A stretch of 64,000 nt of DNA from Streptomyces albiflavescens (GTDB taxonomy: Bacteria; Actinomycetota; Actinomycetes; Streptomycetales; Streptomycetaceae). Positions 20,890 to 29,436 of the stretch are shown here, piece by piece (the stretch's first letter is position 1; each line of letters opens with the position of its first letter). The DNA is taken from contig NZ_BMMM01000003.1 in assembly GCF_014645835.1 (NCBI RefSeq), positions 186,001 through 250,000 on the forward strand, given 5' to 3'. Position numbers and translations under genes: made by a program. The notes under the pieces are model-generated. The model saw only the letters and a program-made list of their open reading frames with translations, made no database searches and had not been told where the DNA came from.

Positions 20890-21185
20890 CGGGAAAGGAG
20901 CGACCGCTGTGGACGCGTGGCCCCGCAACTGCGGGCGCGACCAGCAGCAGAGCGGCACCGGCGGCCTGACGACACCGGCCGTCCCGGCGATCAGGGGCGT
21001 GGAGCCGGAGGCACCCGTTTCGGCCGGCGGCGGGGCCGAGTCTGTTGGGCTCGCACCGCAGCCGACGACGAAGGGGTGGGCGACGCGCTCGACGGCGTAC
21101 CGGTCGGCGTGGTGGTGGTCGGGGTCGGAGCCGTCGAGGTCGGGGTGCCCGACGGAGTCAGGTCGCGTCCACCACGCACGTCACA
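20890..21185 (-). pseudogene. C-terminal remnant of a sortase-anchored (LAXTG-like) surface protein
   Basis: On the minus strand, about 40 codons of Thr/Pro/Ser-rich wall-spanning sequence (TPSGTPTSTAPTPTTTTP) are followed in another frame by PPAETGASGSTPLIAGTAG, a cell-wall sorting motif. A third frame then gives the hydrophobic stretch AAGAALLLVAPAVAG. The order Thr/Pro linker, AETG, membrane helix is that of a sortase substrate, but two frame changes separate the parts. No N-terminal secreted domain is present, because rmdA ends at 21189. I read it as a decayed tail. Confidence 0.5.
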
Positions 21186-21188
21186 CCG

Positions 21189-23324
21189 TCAGCCCGTCGC
21201 ATCCACCAGCGCCAGCTCGTGCAGCCGGTCCGGCGGGCCCGGTCGGGCGTAGTACCAGCCCTGGGCCGTGTCGCAGCCCAGTATCCGCAACTGCTCGGCC
21301 TGGGCACCCGTTTCCACGCCCTCGACGGTGACCGCGAGGTCGAGGCTGTGGGCGAGGGAGACGATGCCCTCGACGATCTTCAGGTCGACCGGGTCCGCGG
21401 GGAACTGCTGCATGCCCTGGGTGAAGGATCGATCCAGCTTGAGGATGCTGACCGGCAGGCGGCGCAGGTTGGCGAGGTTGGAGTAGCCCGTGCCGAAGTC
21501 GTCGAGGGCGATGTCGACGCCCATTTCGGCGAGGCGCCGCAGCGGCTTGAGGAGGTCGTCGTCGGCGCCGATCAGCGCGGACTCGGTGACCTCCAGGCAC
21601 AGCGCGTCGGCGTCGAGCCCCTCGCGCTCCAGGATGTCCACCGTGTCCTGGACCAGGCCGGGATGGGTCAGCTGGCACGGCGAGAGGTTGACGTTGATCC
21701 GCAGCGGGCCGGCGTTGGCGTGTCGTTCCTGCCACGCTCGGGCCTGGCGCACGGACTGCTCCAGCACCCAGCGGCCGAGCGGAACGATCAGTCCGGTGTG
21801 CTCGGCGAGCGGGATGAAGCGGTCGGGGCCGAGGACGCCGTGCTGCGGGTGCAGCCAGCGCACCAGCGCTTCCGCGCCGCGCACGCTGCCGTCGCCGAGG
21901 TGCACCAGCGGCTGGTACTCGATGAAGAACTCGCCCCGGTCCAGGGCGGCGGGCAGCGCGGTGGTGAGTCCGTGCCGCGTGATGGCGCGGGCGTCGGCCT
22001 CGGGGTCGGCGAGTTCGAAGCGGTTGCCGCCCGCGGACTTGGCCCGGTACATCGTGATGTCGGCGCTGCGCAGCACCTCGGCGGGGCCCCGCTCACCGGC
22101 CGGTCCCTCGACGATGCCGATGCTGCCGCGCACGGTCAGTTCGCGGCCGTCGATACGGACCGGGGTGATGAGGGCGTTCATGATGCGGTCGGCGAGCGCG
22201 TCGACCTCACGCTCGGTGTCCAGACCCGTCGTGAGCGCCACGAACTCGTCGCCGCCGAGCCGGGCGACCATCTCGCCGGGGGCGGTCGCGCAGGACTGCA
22301 GCCGGTCGGCGACCTCGACGAGCAGTCGGTCGCCGGCGGCGTGCCCGAGACTGTCGTTGATGGTCTTGAAGCCGTCGAGGTCGAGGTAGCACAGGCCGAA
22401 GCGCTGGCCCTCCCCCGCGGACAGCGCCTTCTCCAGGCGCTCGAAGAACAGGGTCCGGTTGGGCAGTCCGGTGAGCGCGTCGTGCGTGGCCTCGTAGCGC
22501 AGCCGCAGATTGAGCAGCCGCCGCTCGGTGGTGTCCTCCATCAGCGCGAGCTGGTACTGGGGTTCACCGTCCGCGTCACGCAGCAGCGAGACCGTCAGAT
22601 TGGTCCACAGGGCAGTGCCGTCGGGGCGGTAGAAGGCTTTTTCGACGTGGTAGTGCTCGCGCTCGCCGCGTACCAACTCCTCGTACAGGCGCCACACTTG
22701 AGGAGCATCCTCGGGGTGCGTCCACTCCTGGACCTTGCGGCCGCGCATCGACTGCTCGGAGCCGCCGAACATACGCAGCAGGGCTCCGTTGACCTGCAGG
22801 ACGTTGCCCTCGAGGTCGGCGATGCCGATTCCTATGGCGGCCCCTTCGAAGACCGCGCGGAAGCGGGCCTCGCTGGCGTGCAGCGCCTCGGCCACCGCGC
22901 TGCGCGCGTTCAACGCCGCCTGGGAGATGGCCTCTTGCTCGGCGAGCGTCCGTTCGCGCAGCGCCTGCGCGAATCCGGCGGCGATGGCGTGCTGCAGCCG
23001 CGCCGATCGGGTCCGCAGCGCCTCCTGGGGCCCGTCCTCGCCGCAGTAGAGCACCAGATAGGCGTCCACGCAGTCGAGTGCGCGGCTGAGCGCTTCCGGA
23101 TCGGTGCAGTGCGCGGCGACGAGCGCGGCGCCGACCGCCTGGCCCTCGGACGCCTCAAAGGTCCTGGCCCGCAGCGCGTCACTCAACCGCCGGGCGAGCG
23201 GCACCAGTTGTTGCTCGAACTCGGGCCGGGTCAGCGACGTCGAGGTGACCGGGAAGACGGCCCGGCTCCAGATCGTCGCGAACCGGCGCAGTCTGTCCTC
23301 CGGCCCGTCCGGCTCGGCGGTCAC
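21189..23324 (-). CDS. rmdA: PAS-GGDEF-EAL cyclic-di-GMP turnover protein
   Basis: This 711-aa protein has an N-terminal helical region (1-145), a PAS/PAC sensor (about 150-270), a GGDEF domain with intact GGDEF at 357-361, and an EAL domain with EAL at 485-487. DDFGTGYSNL and VEGVE segments follow in the EAL domain. The architecture and the neighbouring genes match RmdA (SCO0928), a c-di-GMP phosphodiesterase that with RmdB affects aerial development. Both catalytic motifs look intact, so dual activity is possible. No membrane helices are visible. Its start overlaps the stop of the upstream methyltransferase (ATGA). Confidence 0.85.
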   Translation of the reverse strand: MTAEPDGPEDRLRRFATIWSRAVFPVTSTSLTRPEFEQQLVPLARRLSDALRARTFEASEGQAVGAALVAAHCTDPEALSRALDCVDAYLVLYCGEDGPQEALRTRSARLQHAIAAGFAQALRERTLAEQEAISQAALNARSAVAEALHASEARFRAVFEGAAIGIGIADLEGNVLQVNGALLRMFGGSEQSMRGRKVQEWTHPEDAPQVWRLYEELVRGEREHYHVEKAFYRPDGTALWTNLTVSLLRDADGEPQYQLALMEDTTERRLLNLRLRYEATHDALTGLPNRTLFFERLEKALSAGEGQRFGLCYLDLDGFKTINDSLGHAAGDRLLVEVADRLQSCATAPGEMVARLGGDEFVALTTGLDTEREVDALADRIMNALITPVRIDGRELTVRGSIGIVEGPAGERGPAEVLRSADITMYRAKSAGGNRFELADPEADARAITRHGLTTALPAALDRGEFFIEYQPLVHLGDGSVRGAEALVRWLHPQHGVLGPDRFIPLAEHTGLIVPLGRWVLEQSVRQARAWQERHANAGPLRINVNLSPCQLTHPGLVQDTVDILEREGLDADALCLEVTESALIGADDDLLKPLRRLAEMGVDIALDDFGTGYSNLANLRRLPVSILKLDRSFTQGMQQFPADPVDLKIVEGIVSLAHSLDLAVTVEGVETGAQAEQLRILGCDTAQGWYYARPGPPDRLHELALVDATG

Positions 23325-24133
23325 GCCGTGCGCCCCACGCCGGCGAACCCGGAGAAGGAATAAGGATCCTCGTCCTCGAGTGCCGTGTCGGGCCGCCAGT
23401 TCGGCATCGGCACCAGTCCGGGTTCCACCATGTCGTACCCCTCGAAGAACCGCGCGATCTCCTCGCGCGAGCGCATGATCAGCGGGTTGCGAATGTTCTT
23501 GTAGACGTCCACCGCGCCCTCGGCCCGCTCCGGCGGGAGCGGAATTCCCTCGTACGAGGCATGCGTGACGACGAGCAGGCTGCCCGGCGCGAGCGCGTCG
23601 CGCAGTTCCGCCACCGCTCCGTACGGGTCGTCCGCGTCCTCCACGAAGTGAAGTATGGCAACGAGAAGGAGGGCAATCGGCCGGTTCAGGTCGATCAGAC
23701 GCTGAACCTGAGGGCTCGCCAGGATCTCCTGGGGCTTGAGGAGATCGGCGGCCACGACATCCGCGTCCTCGTTGCCCCGCAGGACGGCCTGACTGTGCGC
23801 GACGGCCACCGGGTCGTGGTCGACATACACGACGTGCGCGCCGGGCCTGGCCGCCTGGGCGACCTCGTGGACATTTCCGAAGGTCGGGATGCCTGAACCG
23901 ATGTCCAGGAACTGGGAGATGCCCTCATCGGCCGCGTAGCGCACGGCGCGGCGCATGAACGCCCGGTTCGCCTGCATGATCTTGGGAAGTCCCGGCATGA
24001 ACTCCATCGCCTTGCGTGCCGCTTCCCGGTCGACCTCGAAGTTGTGCGAACCGCCCAGGTAGTAGTCATACATACGGGACACGCTCGGCACCGAGATGTC
24101 AATGTTCCGGGGGGCCCAGGCGGGACGCTCCAT
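23321..24133 (-). CDS. DUF574 SAM-dependent methyltransferase
   Basis: This 270-aa protein belongs to the actinobacterial S-adenosyl methyltransferase family PF04672. It begins with RNIDISVPSVSRMYDYYLGG. The SAM-binding FLDIGSGIPTFGNVHE, VVYVDHDPVAVAH and LLVAILHFVED segments follow. Members are abundant in Streptomyces and of mostly unknown substrate. It is translationally coupled to rmdA downstream, which suggests the two act together or are at least co-expressed. Confidence 0.92.
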   Translation of the reverse strand: MERPAWAPRNIDISVPSVSRMYDYYLGGSHNFEVDREAARKAMEFMPGLPKIMQANRAFMRRAVRYAADEGISQFLDIGSGIPTFGNVHEVAQAARPGAHVVYVDHDPVAVAHSQAVLRGNEDADVVAADLLKPQEILASPQVQRLIDLNRPIALLLVAILHFVEDADDPYGAVAELRDALAPGSLLVVTHASYEGIPLPPERAEGAVDVYKNIRNPLIMRSREEIARFFEGYDMVEPGLVPMPNWRPDTALEDEDPYSFSGFAGVGRTA

Positions 24134-24632
24134 CTATCTCTCCAAGGCGTAGTCGACGGCGTAGGCGATCCGGTGTTCGAGCTGAGGCTACTGATCGCCC
24201 GGCAAAGGAGCGAGCCGAAACGGAAATTGACCGTCCGTTCCCGGTCACTGCCTCCGGCAAGTGCCGAATTGGCGCCCCGCGAACGCCGCCCGGACGCGCG
24301 GCTCACCGCCCCTGCGAAATCGCTCCGAAGCATTCCAAAAAGCTCCGGGGAGTTACGAAGAGTGGTCACAGTATCCGCAGAGTCGCCAAGATCATTCACG
24401 GCTCAACAGTCACGGAACGGCAAGATCTTTTACTGTCCGACGGTCGTGGTCCGCCGAGGCCTTTCACGTCCAGGCACGCCAAATGGCCCGCCCCCTCCGT
24501 GCGGTGCGGAGGGGGCGGACCGAGGTCGCGCGCGTTGTTCCGTTCGTCCGGCACACTTGCCTGTCTGCGTCCCCTCCCTTCCGCGTTCCGTTGCTGTCTG
24601 GCGAGGCGAATCAACCCTGGGGAGGTGATCCT
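24134..24632. other. Intergenic region, about 500 bp
   Basis: This holds the promoter of the leftward methyltransferase-rmdA operon near 24134-24300 and a strong terminator at 24488-24518 for the lipoprotein gene. Short open frames on both strands look non-coding. Local AT content is higher than in the flanking genes. Confidence 0.5.
24488..24518 (-). terminator. Terminator of the repeat lipoprotein gene
   Basis: A 12-bp perfect GC-rich stem (CCGCCCCCTCCG with CGGAGGGGGCGG) encloses a 7-base loop. It lies about 115 bp beyond the stop at 24633 and can serve the leftward lipoprotein gene. Confidence 0.8.
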
Positions 24633-25577
24633 CTACTCCGACGCGCCGACCGGCTTTCCGTCGGGCGAAACGGCGTACCACGTGCCGCCCACGCCCTGAC
24701 CGTTGGTGTCCCCGGGAGCCGTGTCACCGGAGAAGGTGTAGATGGGCCAGCAGTTGACCGTCATCTGCTTGATGCCGTCCGGGCGGGTGAAGCCCATGAG
24801 GCCCTTCTTCTTGACGCCCTTGGTGTCGTCCGCGGAGACCGGCGCGACCGCGGGCCACTTCTCCAGGCAGGCGCCGGTGCAGGCCGACTTCGAGACGGGC
24901 CAGGCCTGGTCCTTCATGAAGCGGTAGACGGTCATGCCGTTCTTGTCGACGACGATGTCGCCGAGCTTCGGGTCCTTGCGGACCGACAGGCCGGGCAGGT
25001 CGGCCAGGGTCGCCTTCTTGCCATTGGGGGCCGAGGCGTACCAAGTACCGCCCACACCCTGGCCGTTGGTGTCCCCGGCCTTCGTGTCCTTCGCGTACCG
25101 GTACATCGGCCAGCCGCCAATGGTCAGCTGCTTCGTGCCGTCCGACCGGGTGACCTCACCAAGAAGCGTCTTGTCCACGCCGGTGGCAGCCTCGGCGCCC
25201 TCGGCGGGCACCGGCGGCCAGGCCTTCGCGCAGTCGCCGTCACAGCTCGACTTGGGCGGCTCGGCCGTGTCCTTGTCGAAGCGGTAAAGGGTGAATCCGG
25301 CACTGTCGGTCAGCACCTTGCCGAGCTTCGTGCTTTCGGTAACAGCGAGCTGACCTGCGGATTCCGCCTGCGCTGCGGCGCTCTGCTGGGTCCCGGAATC
25401 AGCACCGTAGCCATTGCCGGGGCTGGTGCTCGATCCGTAATCACCGGCGGCCGCGGTGGCTCCGACATTCTGGCTCCCCGTCGACTGGGCGCCCTGTTCC
25501 TGACCGCACGCCGTCGTGAGCGCCAGCACGGCCGCAGCTGTCGCTACGAGTGAGGCGCTCCGCCAGGAGGTCTTCAT
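24633..25577 (-). CDS. Secreted repeat lipoprotein (SCO0930-like)
   Basis: This 314-aa lipoprotein has a signal peptide ending in the lipobox LTTAC (Cys 24). A Gly/Ser/Gln-rich linker follows to about residue 75. Then come two long modules, each containing a pair of the secreted repeats of unknown function (PF03640). Repeated signatures are GFTLYRFDKD/GMTVYRFMKD, CDGDCAKAWPP/CTGACLEKWP, and GWPMYRYAKD/CWPIYTFSGD followed by GDTNGQGVGGTWYA. It should sit on the outer face of the membrane. The gene order next to rmdA matches SCO0930. The biochemical role is unknown. Confidence 0.88.
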   Translation of the reverse strand: MKTSWRSASLVATAAAVLALTTACGQEQGAQSTGSQNVGATAAAGDYGSSTSPGNGYGADSGTQQSAAAQAESAGQLAVTESTKLGKVLTDSAGFTLYRFDKDTAEPPKSSCDGDCAKAWPPVPAEGAEAATGVDKTLLGEVTRSDGTKQLTIGGWPMYRYAKDTKAGDTNGQGVGGTWYASAPNGKKATLADLPGLSVRKDPKLGDIVVDKNGMTVYRFMKDQAWPVSKSACTGACLEKWPAVAPVSADDTKGVKKKGLMGFTRPDGIKQMTVNCWPIYTFSGDTAPGDTNGQGVGGTWYAVSPDGKPVGASE

Positions 25578-25836
25578 TGGTAACTCCCGCTGTTCGCATT
25601 GGTGTTGCAGCGCCCTGCTGCGCCGCGCATGGCCCTAGGTACGCGCGGGAGTGGCGAGAGTGTTCAATCGGCTCACAAATTTCTTTCCGAACCCTGTGAC
25701 GCGAACCCGAAGGTTCGCGCATGTGTGCGCCCCCACGGGGGCTTGCCGCGCGGTCCGTCAAACCGCCGGAAGGCACACGTCCCCCCTTCGGGGGCAATCC
25801 CCCGGCACTCCGGCGTAGGCGGACGCCGCGCGACCC

Positions 25837-26430
25837 ATGATCTTCGTCGTGCATGGATCACAACGGACCCGATCCGCCCTCGCCATACGAGTGTTGGCGC
25901 TGCTCGCGCTCACCTGGATTCTCGTCGGCGCGCCGAGCGGTACGGCCGCGGCCGACGCGTGCGCGTACGCCTCCACCGGCCCGGACGGCGGCGGGACCAC
26001 GGCGGTGGCCGTCGCGGGAAGCGGCGCGGTGGCGGTCGCCGGGGGCACCACCTGGTGCCCCACCCCCACACCCTCACCGCCCTGCCCGACACCCACGCCC
26101 ACACCGACCCCTACGCCGACACCCATCCCGAAGCCGACTCCGACACCCACGCACGCGCCGAAACCCGAACCCCCGCCTCCCCCGCCGCCTCCGGCGCCGA
26201 CACCGCGGCCCGTGGCGCCGCGGCCCGCCCCCACGCCGACACCGACACCGAGTGCGCACCCCGAGCGCCCGAAGAAGCGTCCTGAACCGTCGCCGACCCC
26301 GGTGAGTTATCCGGCGTACCGCACCCCGCCGCACAAGCACCCGCCCCGCAGCGGCCCGTCGCTGGTCTCGTTCACCCTGCTCATCACCGCGCCCGCGGTG
26401 CTTGCCGTCGCGGCGCTGCGCCCGCGCTGA
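25837..26430 (+). CDS. Proline-rich secreted or surface protein
   Basis: This protein of about 197 aa has an N-terminal signal peptide (ALAIRVLALLALTWILVG) and a short Ala/Gly/Val-rich region with two Cys. Residues 75-165 are a Pro/Thr tract with PTPTPTP runs. A C-terminal hydrophobic helix (FTLLITAPAVLAVAALRPR) could anchor it. The start is uncertain: ATG 25837 lacks a clear ribosome site and GTG 25849 is an alternative. Composition suggests a wall-spanning or stalk-like protein. It lies 3 bp before the DUF4239 gene, so they are probably co-transcribed. Confidence 0.65.
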   Translation: MIFVVHGSQRTRSALAIRVLALLALTWILVGAPSGTAAADACAYASTGPDGGGTTAVAVAGSGAVAVAGGTTWCPTPTPSPPCPTPTPTPTPTPTPIPKPTPTPTHAPKPEPPPPPPPPAPTPRPVAPRPAPTPTPTPSAHPERPKKRPEPSPTPVSYPAYRTPPHKHPPRSGPSLVSFTLLITAPAVLAVAALRPR

Positions 26431-26433
26431 CCC

Positions 26434-27210
26434 ATGGAGGCATTCTTGTCGGATTGGCTTGTTCTCGCCCTCGCGATGGCGGCGGCGTGTGTCGTCGTCC
26501 TCATCGTGGCCCTCGTACGCCATCGCAGGGCCCCCGAGGACGAGGATCCGTCCGAGACCCCGGACGTGATCGAGTACATGACCATGATGATCGGCGTGGT
26601 GTACGCCATCGTTCTGGGCCTGGCCATCGCCGGCGTCTGGGAGGCCCGCGGCGCCGCCCAGGACCATGTGCAGGCGGAGGCCCAGGCCCTGCACGAGATC
26701 TCGGAGCGGGTCCGCGTCTACCCGCCCGACGTACGCGATCGGATCCGCGGCGACGTCAACGCGTATGTCGGCCACGTCGTCACGAAGGAATGGAAGACCA
26801 TGGCGGAGGACGGCCATGTGACCGCCCGGGGCGGCCGGCTCTTCGACCGAATCCGTCAGGACGTCACGGACTACCAGCCGAAGACGGACTTCGAGGCGCA
26901 GGCCTACCAGCCGCTCGTCGACCAGGTGACGGCGGCGGACACCGCGCGCGCCTCTCGCGCCGACTCGACGGGGGCAACCATGCCGGGCGTGGTGTGGTTC
27001 GGGCTGATCACCGGCGCCGTGGTCACCGTCGGGATGGTCTTCGCCCTGCAGATCCGGCGCACCACCCGCGAGCTGATCCTCGCCGGGCTCTTCTCGGCCC
27101 TGATCGCCTTCCTGCTCTTCCTGATCTGGGACTTCGACGCGCCCTACAGCCGGGGGATCACCGCCTCGGCGGAACCGTTCACCGCGCTGTTCCCGCACCT
27201 TCCCGGGTGA
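26434..27210 (+). CDS. DUF4239 membrane protein
   Basis: This 258-aa protein has membrane helices at about residues 8-28, 48-68, 182-202 and 212-232, with a soluble central domain (70-180). The pattern and the MTMMIGVVYAIVLGLAIAGVWE segment suit the bestrophin-like DUF4239 family. The function is unknown; ion conductance is sometimes suggested from fold similarity. The gene follows the Pro-rich gene closely. Eleven bases after its stop the second foldback element begins and may serve as its terminator. Confidence 0.8.
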   Translation: MEAFLSDWLVLALAMAAACVVVLIVALVRHRRAPEDEDPSETPDVIEYMTMMIGVVYAIVLGLAIAGVWEARGAAQDHVQAEAQALHEISERVRVYPPDVRDRIRGDVNAYVGHVVTKEWKTMAEDGHVTARGGRLFDRIRQDVTDYQPKTDFEAQAYQPLVDQVTAADTARASRADSTGATMPGVVWFGLITGAVVTVGMVFALQIRRTTRELILAGLFSALIAFLLFLIWDFDAPYSRGITASAEPFTALFPHLPG

Positions 27211-27220
27211 CGGGCCCTTT

Positions 27221-27397
27221 TAGGGCCTGTCGTCACATTCCCGTCTGCCCCGCGACGCCTGGCACGCACTCTCGCCGCACCGGGCGAAAGCCCAAGTACG
27301 TCCAGTACGAGGACTTCCGCCCGGCACGCCGAGAGCACGCACCAGACGCCGCGGGGCCGCCCTTCGGGCGACGACGGGAATGTGACGACAGGCCCTA
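27221..27397. mobile_element. MITE-like foldback element, copy 2 (inverted relative to copy 1)
   Basis: About 177 bp between TA dinucleotides, with the same terminal inverted repeats and interior as 9097-9275 but in the opposite orientation. The central stem starts at 27280 and closes at 27324. Against copy 1, both partners of the stem pair at arm positions 7 and 10 have changed, which keeps pairing. The hairpin lies directly after the DUF4239 stop. Confidence 0.85.
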
Positions 27398-27610
27398 GAA
27401 CGCTCGGCATCCAGGGGCGGGCGCCACGCCGCGCCCGTCCCCCGGATGTACGAACGCCATCCCCCGTACGGCCCACAGGATTGCCCCGTTCGCGCGACTG
27501 CGATCGCGCCCGCGCGTGCCTTTTCCTAGCGTTTCCATCACCGAGGCGCATTGCCGATGCACAGCGGAAAAGGTCCGCAGCAAGGCTCCTCGGGGACCCG
27601 GAGGCTCACG

Positions 27611-28147
27611 ATGCACGCGATACGCGTCGCTTCGGCCGCGCTGCTGAGCATGATCGCCCTGTCCTTCTCCGCACCCGTCGCCGTCGCCGATCACGGGGAC
27701 GGCCACAACATCACCCTGTTCGGTTTCCGCGTCCAACCATCGACCATCTCCGCGGGCGACCGAGTCGAACTGCTGCTGAACAAGGACGGGGGGTGCAAGG
27801 GCAGCGCCACGGTCTCCTCCGGTGTCTTCGACACCGTCACCATTCGGCCGGGTCAGTCCTCGGCCACGGCCACCGTCGACCGGGACGCGCAACCTGGTGC
27901 CGTCTACGAGGTGACCTTCAAGTGCGATGGAGTGAGCGATCACACGGAGCTCACCATCGCCACCGGTCGTCAAGACGACGCGACACCTGCTGCGGTCTCC
28001 GCGGAACGGGATGTCAGGGCCGGTGTCGGCGGCAGCGTCGGTGGCCTCGACTTCGAGGAGATCGGTCTGGGAACCGTGCTCATCACAGGCTCCGTCGGTG
28101 GCGCCTGGTACATGTGGCGCCGCCGCGCCGCGGCCGACGATTCGTGA
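27611..28147 (+). CDS. Secreted protein with C-terminal membrane anchor
   Basis: This 178-aa protein has a signal peptide (residues 1-28, ending AVAVADHG). One beta-rich domain follows (30-125: PSTISAGDRVELLL, ATVDRDAQPGAVYEVTFKC). A Gly-rich linker leads to a C-terminal hydrophobic helix and the basic tail MWRRRAAA. ATG 27611 has GGAGG 6 bases upstream. The domain is homologous to that of the convergent gene at 28269-29102, with a shared ATVDRDA-PG-Y motif. It probably sits in the envelope near the class F sortase. Confidence 0.75.
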   Translation: MHAIRVASAALLSMIALSFSAPVAVADHGDGHNITLFGFRVQPSTISAGDRVELLLNKDGGCKGSATVSSGVFDTVTIRPGQSSATATVDRDAQPGAVYEVTFKCDGVSDHTELTIATGRQDDATPAAVSAERDVRAGVGGSVGGLDFEEIGLGTVLITGSVGGAWYMWRRRAAADDS

Positions 28148-28165
28148 GGGAGCGACACAGTCCTC

Positions 28166-28198
28166 CGCCCCGGGCCTTTCACGGGAGAGTCCGGGGCG
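28166..28198. terminator. Bidirectional hairpin between convergent genes
   Basis: CGCCCCGG and CCGGGGCG form an 8-bp perfect stem around a 17-base loop. It is placed between the stops at 28147 and 28269 and can serve both convergent secreted-protein genes. Confidence 0.5.
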
Positions 28199-28268
28199 AA
28201 GGGTCGCGTGCGGTTTCCGTAGGGGAACTCCGGTCCTTGAAGGATGGGTCGGCCTCCCAAGAGCGCGG

Positions 28269-29102
28269 TCAGATCCTCTTCTCTGACCGGCGGCGCATCC
28301 AGAACACACCGCCGCCGATGACGGCCGCGGCCACCAGACCGCTGCCGATCGCCATGTCGGTGGGCGTGGCGCCCGTGGAACTGCTGCCGCCGAGACCACC
28401 GCGGACACCGCCGATGACAGTGAAGGCGTTGGTGCGGGTCAGGGAGCCCACCCCGACGCAGTTGACCGTGATGTCGTACGAGCCCGGGCGCGCGTCACGG
28501 TCGACGGTCGCCGTTCCGCTCGCCGTGTTGTTGCTGCCCGCGACCCGCGAGAGGTTCGCGCGCCGGAACACGGGAGACGTCATCGTGCCGCCGTTGCGGC
28601 ACCCTTCGACCGTGACGGTCAGCTGGCCGCCGGGGGCGATGACGTTGGGCGTGGCGATGATGTTTCCCGAACCCACGTGGTCATTGCCCGGCCGGAACCC
28701 GTTGTTTTCGCCCGGTCCGAATCCATTGTTGTCCGGGCCGAACCCGTTGTTGCCCGGTCCGAATCCGTTGTTGTCCGGCCGGAACCCGTTGTTGTTGCCT
28801 TGCCCGAATCCGTGATTGTTGCCCGGCCCGAACCCGTTGCCCGGCCCGAAGCCGTTGCCCGGCGCGACCCCGATGCCCGGCGCGACCCCGATCCCGACGC
28901 CCGGCCCGACCCCGACGCCTGGCCCGACCCCTACGCCCGGCCCGACCCCGATGTTGCCCAGGCCGACCCCGTTGTTGCCCCCGACAATGGTGCCGCCCTG
29001 ACCGCCCGTGCCGCCCATACCGTCCGCGACGGCCGCGGGGGCTGCGGGCCCGAGGACGGCGACCACGGTAGCCGCGGCCGCCAGGGCACGTGAGTTTCGC
29101 AT
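28269..29102 (-). CDS. Gly/Asn-repeat secreted protein with C-terminal anchor
   Basis: This 277-aa protein has a signal peptide (ending AAVADG). Residues 35-140 form a long low-complexity region of VGPG/IGVAPG and NNGFGPG-type units. A beta domain with two Cys (GQLTVTVEGC, TVDRDARPGSYDITVNC) follows. The end has a short SSSTGATPTD segment, a hydrophobic helix and the basic tail MRRRSEKRI. GGAGG lies 5 bases before ATG 29102. It is divergent from the class F sortase gene, and the tail has the layout of a sortase substrate without a clear LPXTG. It is a paralogue of the convergent gene. Confidence 0.78.
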   Translation of the reverse strand: MRNSRALAAAATVVAVLGPAAPAAVADGMGGTGGQGGTIVGGNNGVGLGNIGVGPGVGVGPGVGVGPGVGIGVAPGIGVAPGNGFGPGNGFGPGNNHGFGQGNNNGFRPDNNGFGPGNNGFGPDNNGFGPGENNGFRPGNDHVGSGNIIATPNVIAPGGQLTVTVEGCRNGGTMTSPVFRRANLSRVAGSNNTASGTATVDRDARPGSYDITVNCVGVGSLTRTNAFTVIGGVRGGLGGSSSTGATPTDMAIGSGLVAAAVIGGGVFWMRRRSEKRI

Positions 29103-29436
29103 GTGAACCTCCGCGGAAGACGCCCCGGGAACCGTCCCCGGTCGATCGGCGAGAAAGCGCCTCCCAAACAGACCCTCAGATGCCATGCACAGGGCCGCAT
29201 TTCGAGAATGGTCCGTCCTGGTGAGAGGACACGCCGAGAGAATTCCACACAATCGGATATTGCCGCAGGTCACGGACCGTCAGAAAATTCCTGGCCCGTG
29301 GCAACTCGGATGGCTCACGACGGACGAACGCCGCCACCCGTTCGCCCTCGCCCCGTCGCCTGTCGGGCATGCTGCACTTAGCGTTCTCATATGCGCGAGT
29401 GACGCGGCGACGGCCGCGTCGAGAGGGGTTTTGCGA
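29103..29436. other. Divergent promoter region of the repeat protein and sortase genes
   Basis: These 334 bases separate two divergent genes and must carry both promoters. GGAGG before 29102 and GAGAGGGG before 29437 are the ribosome sites. The sortase frame stays open far upstream, but that part does not resemble protein of the family. Confidence 0.5.

Noticed and set aside
27244..27390. Open frame conserved in both foldback copies
   Set aside because: The shared residues are explained by overall DNA identity, and the covarying stem points to structure, not protein. No start or ribosome site.
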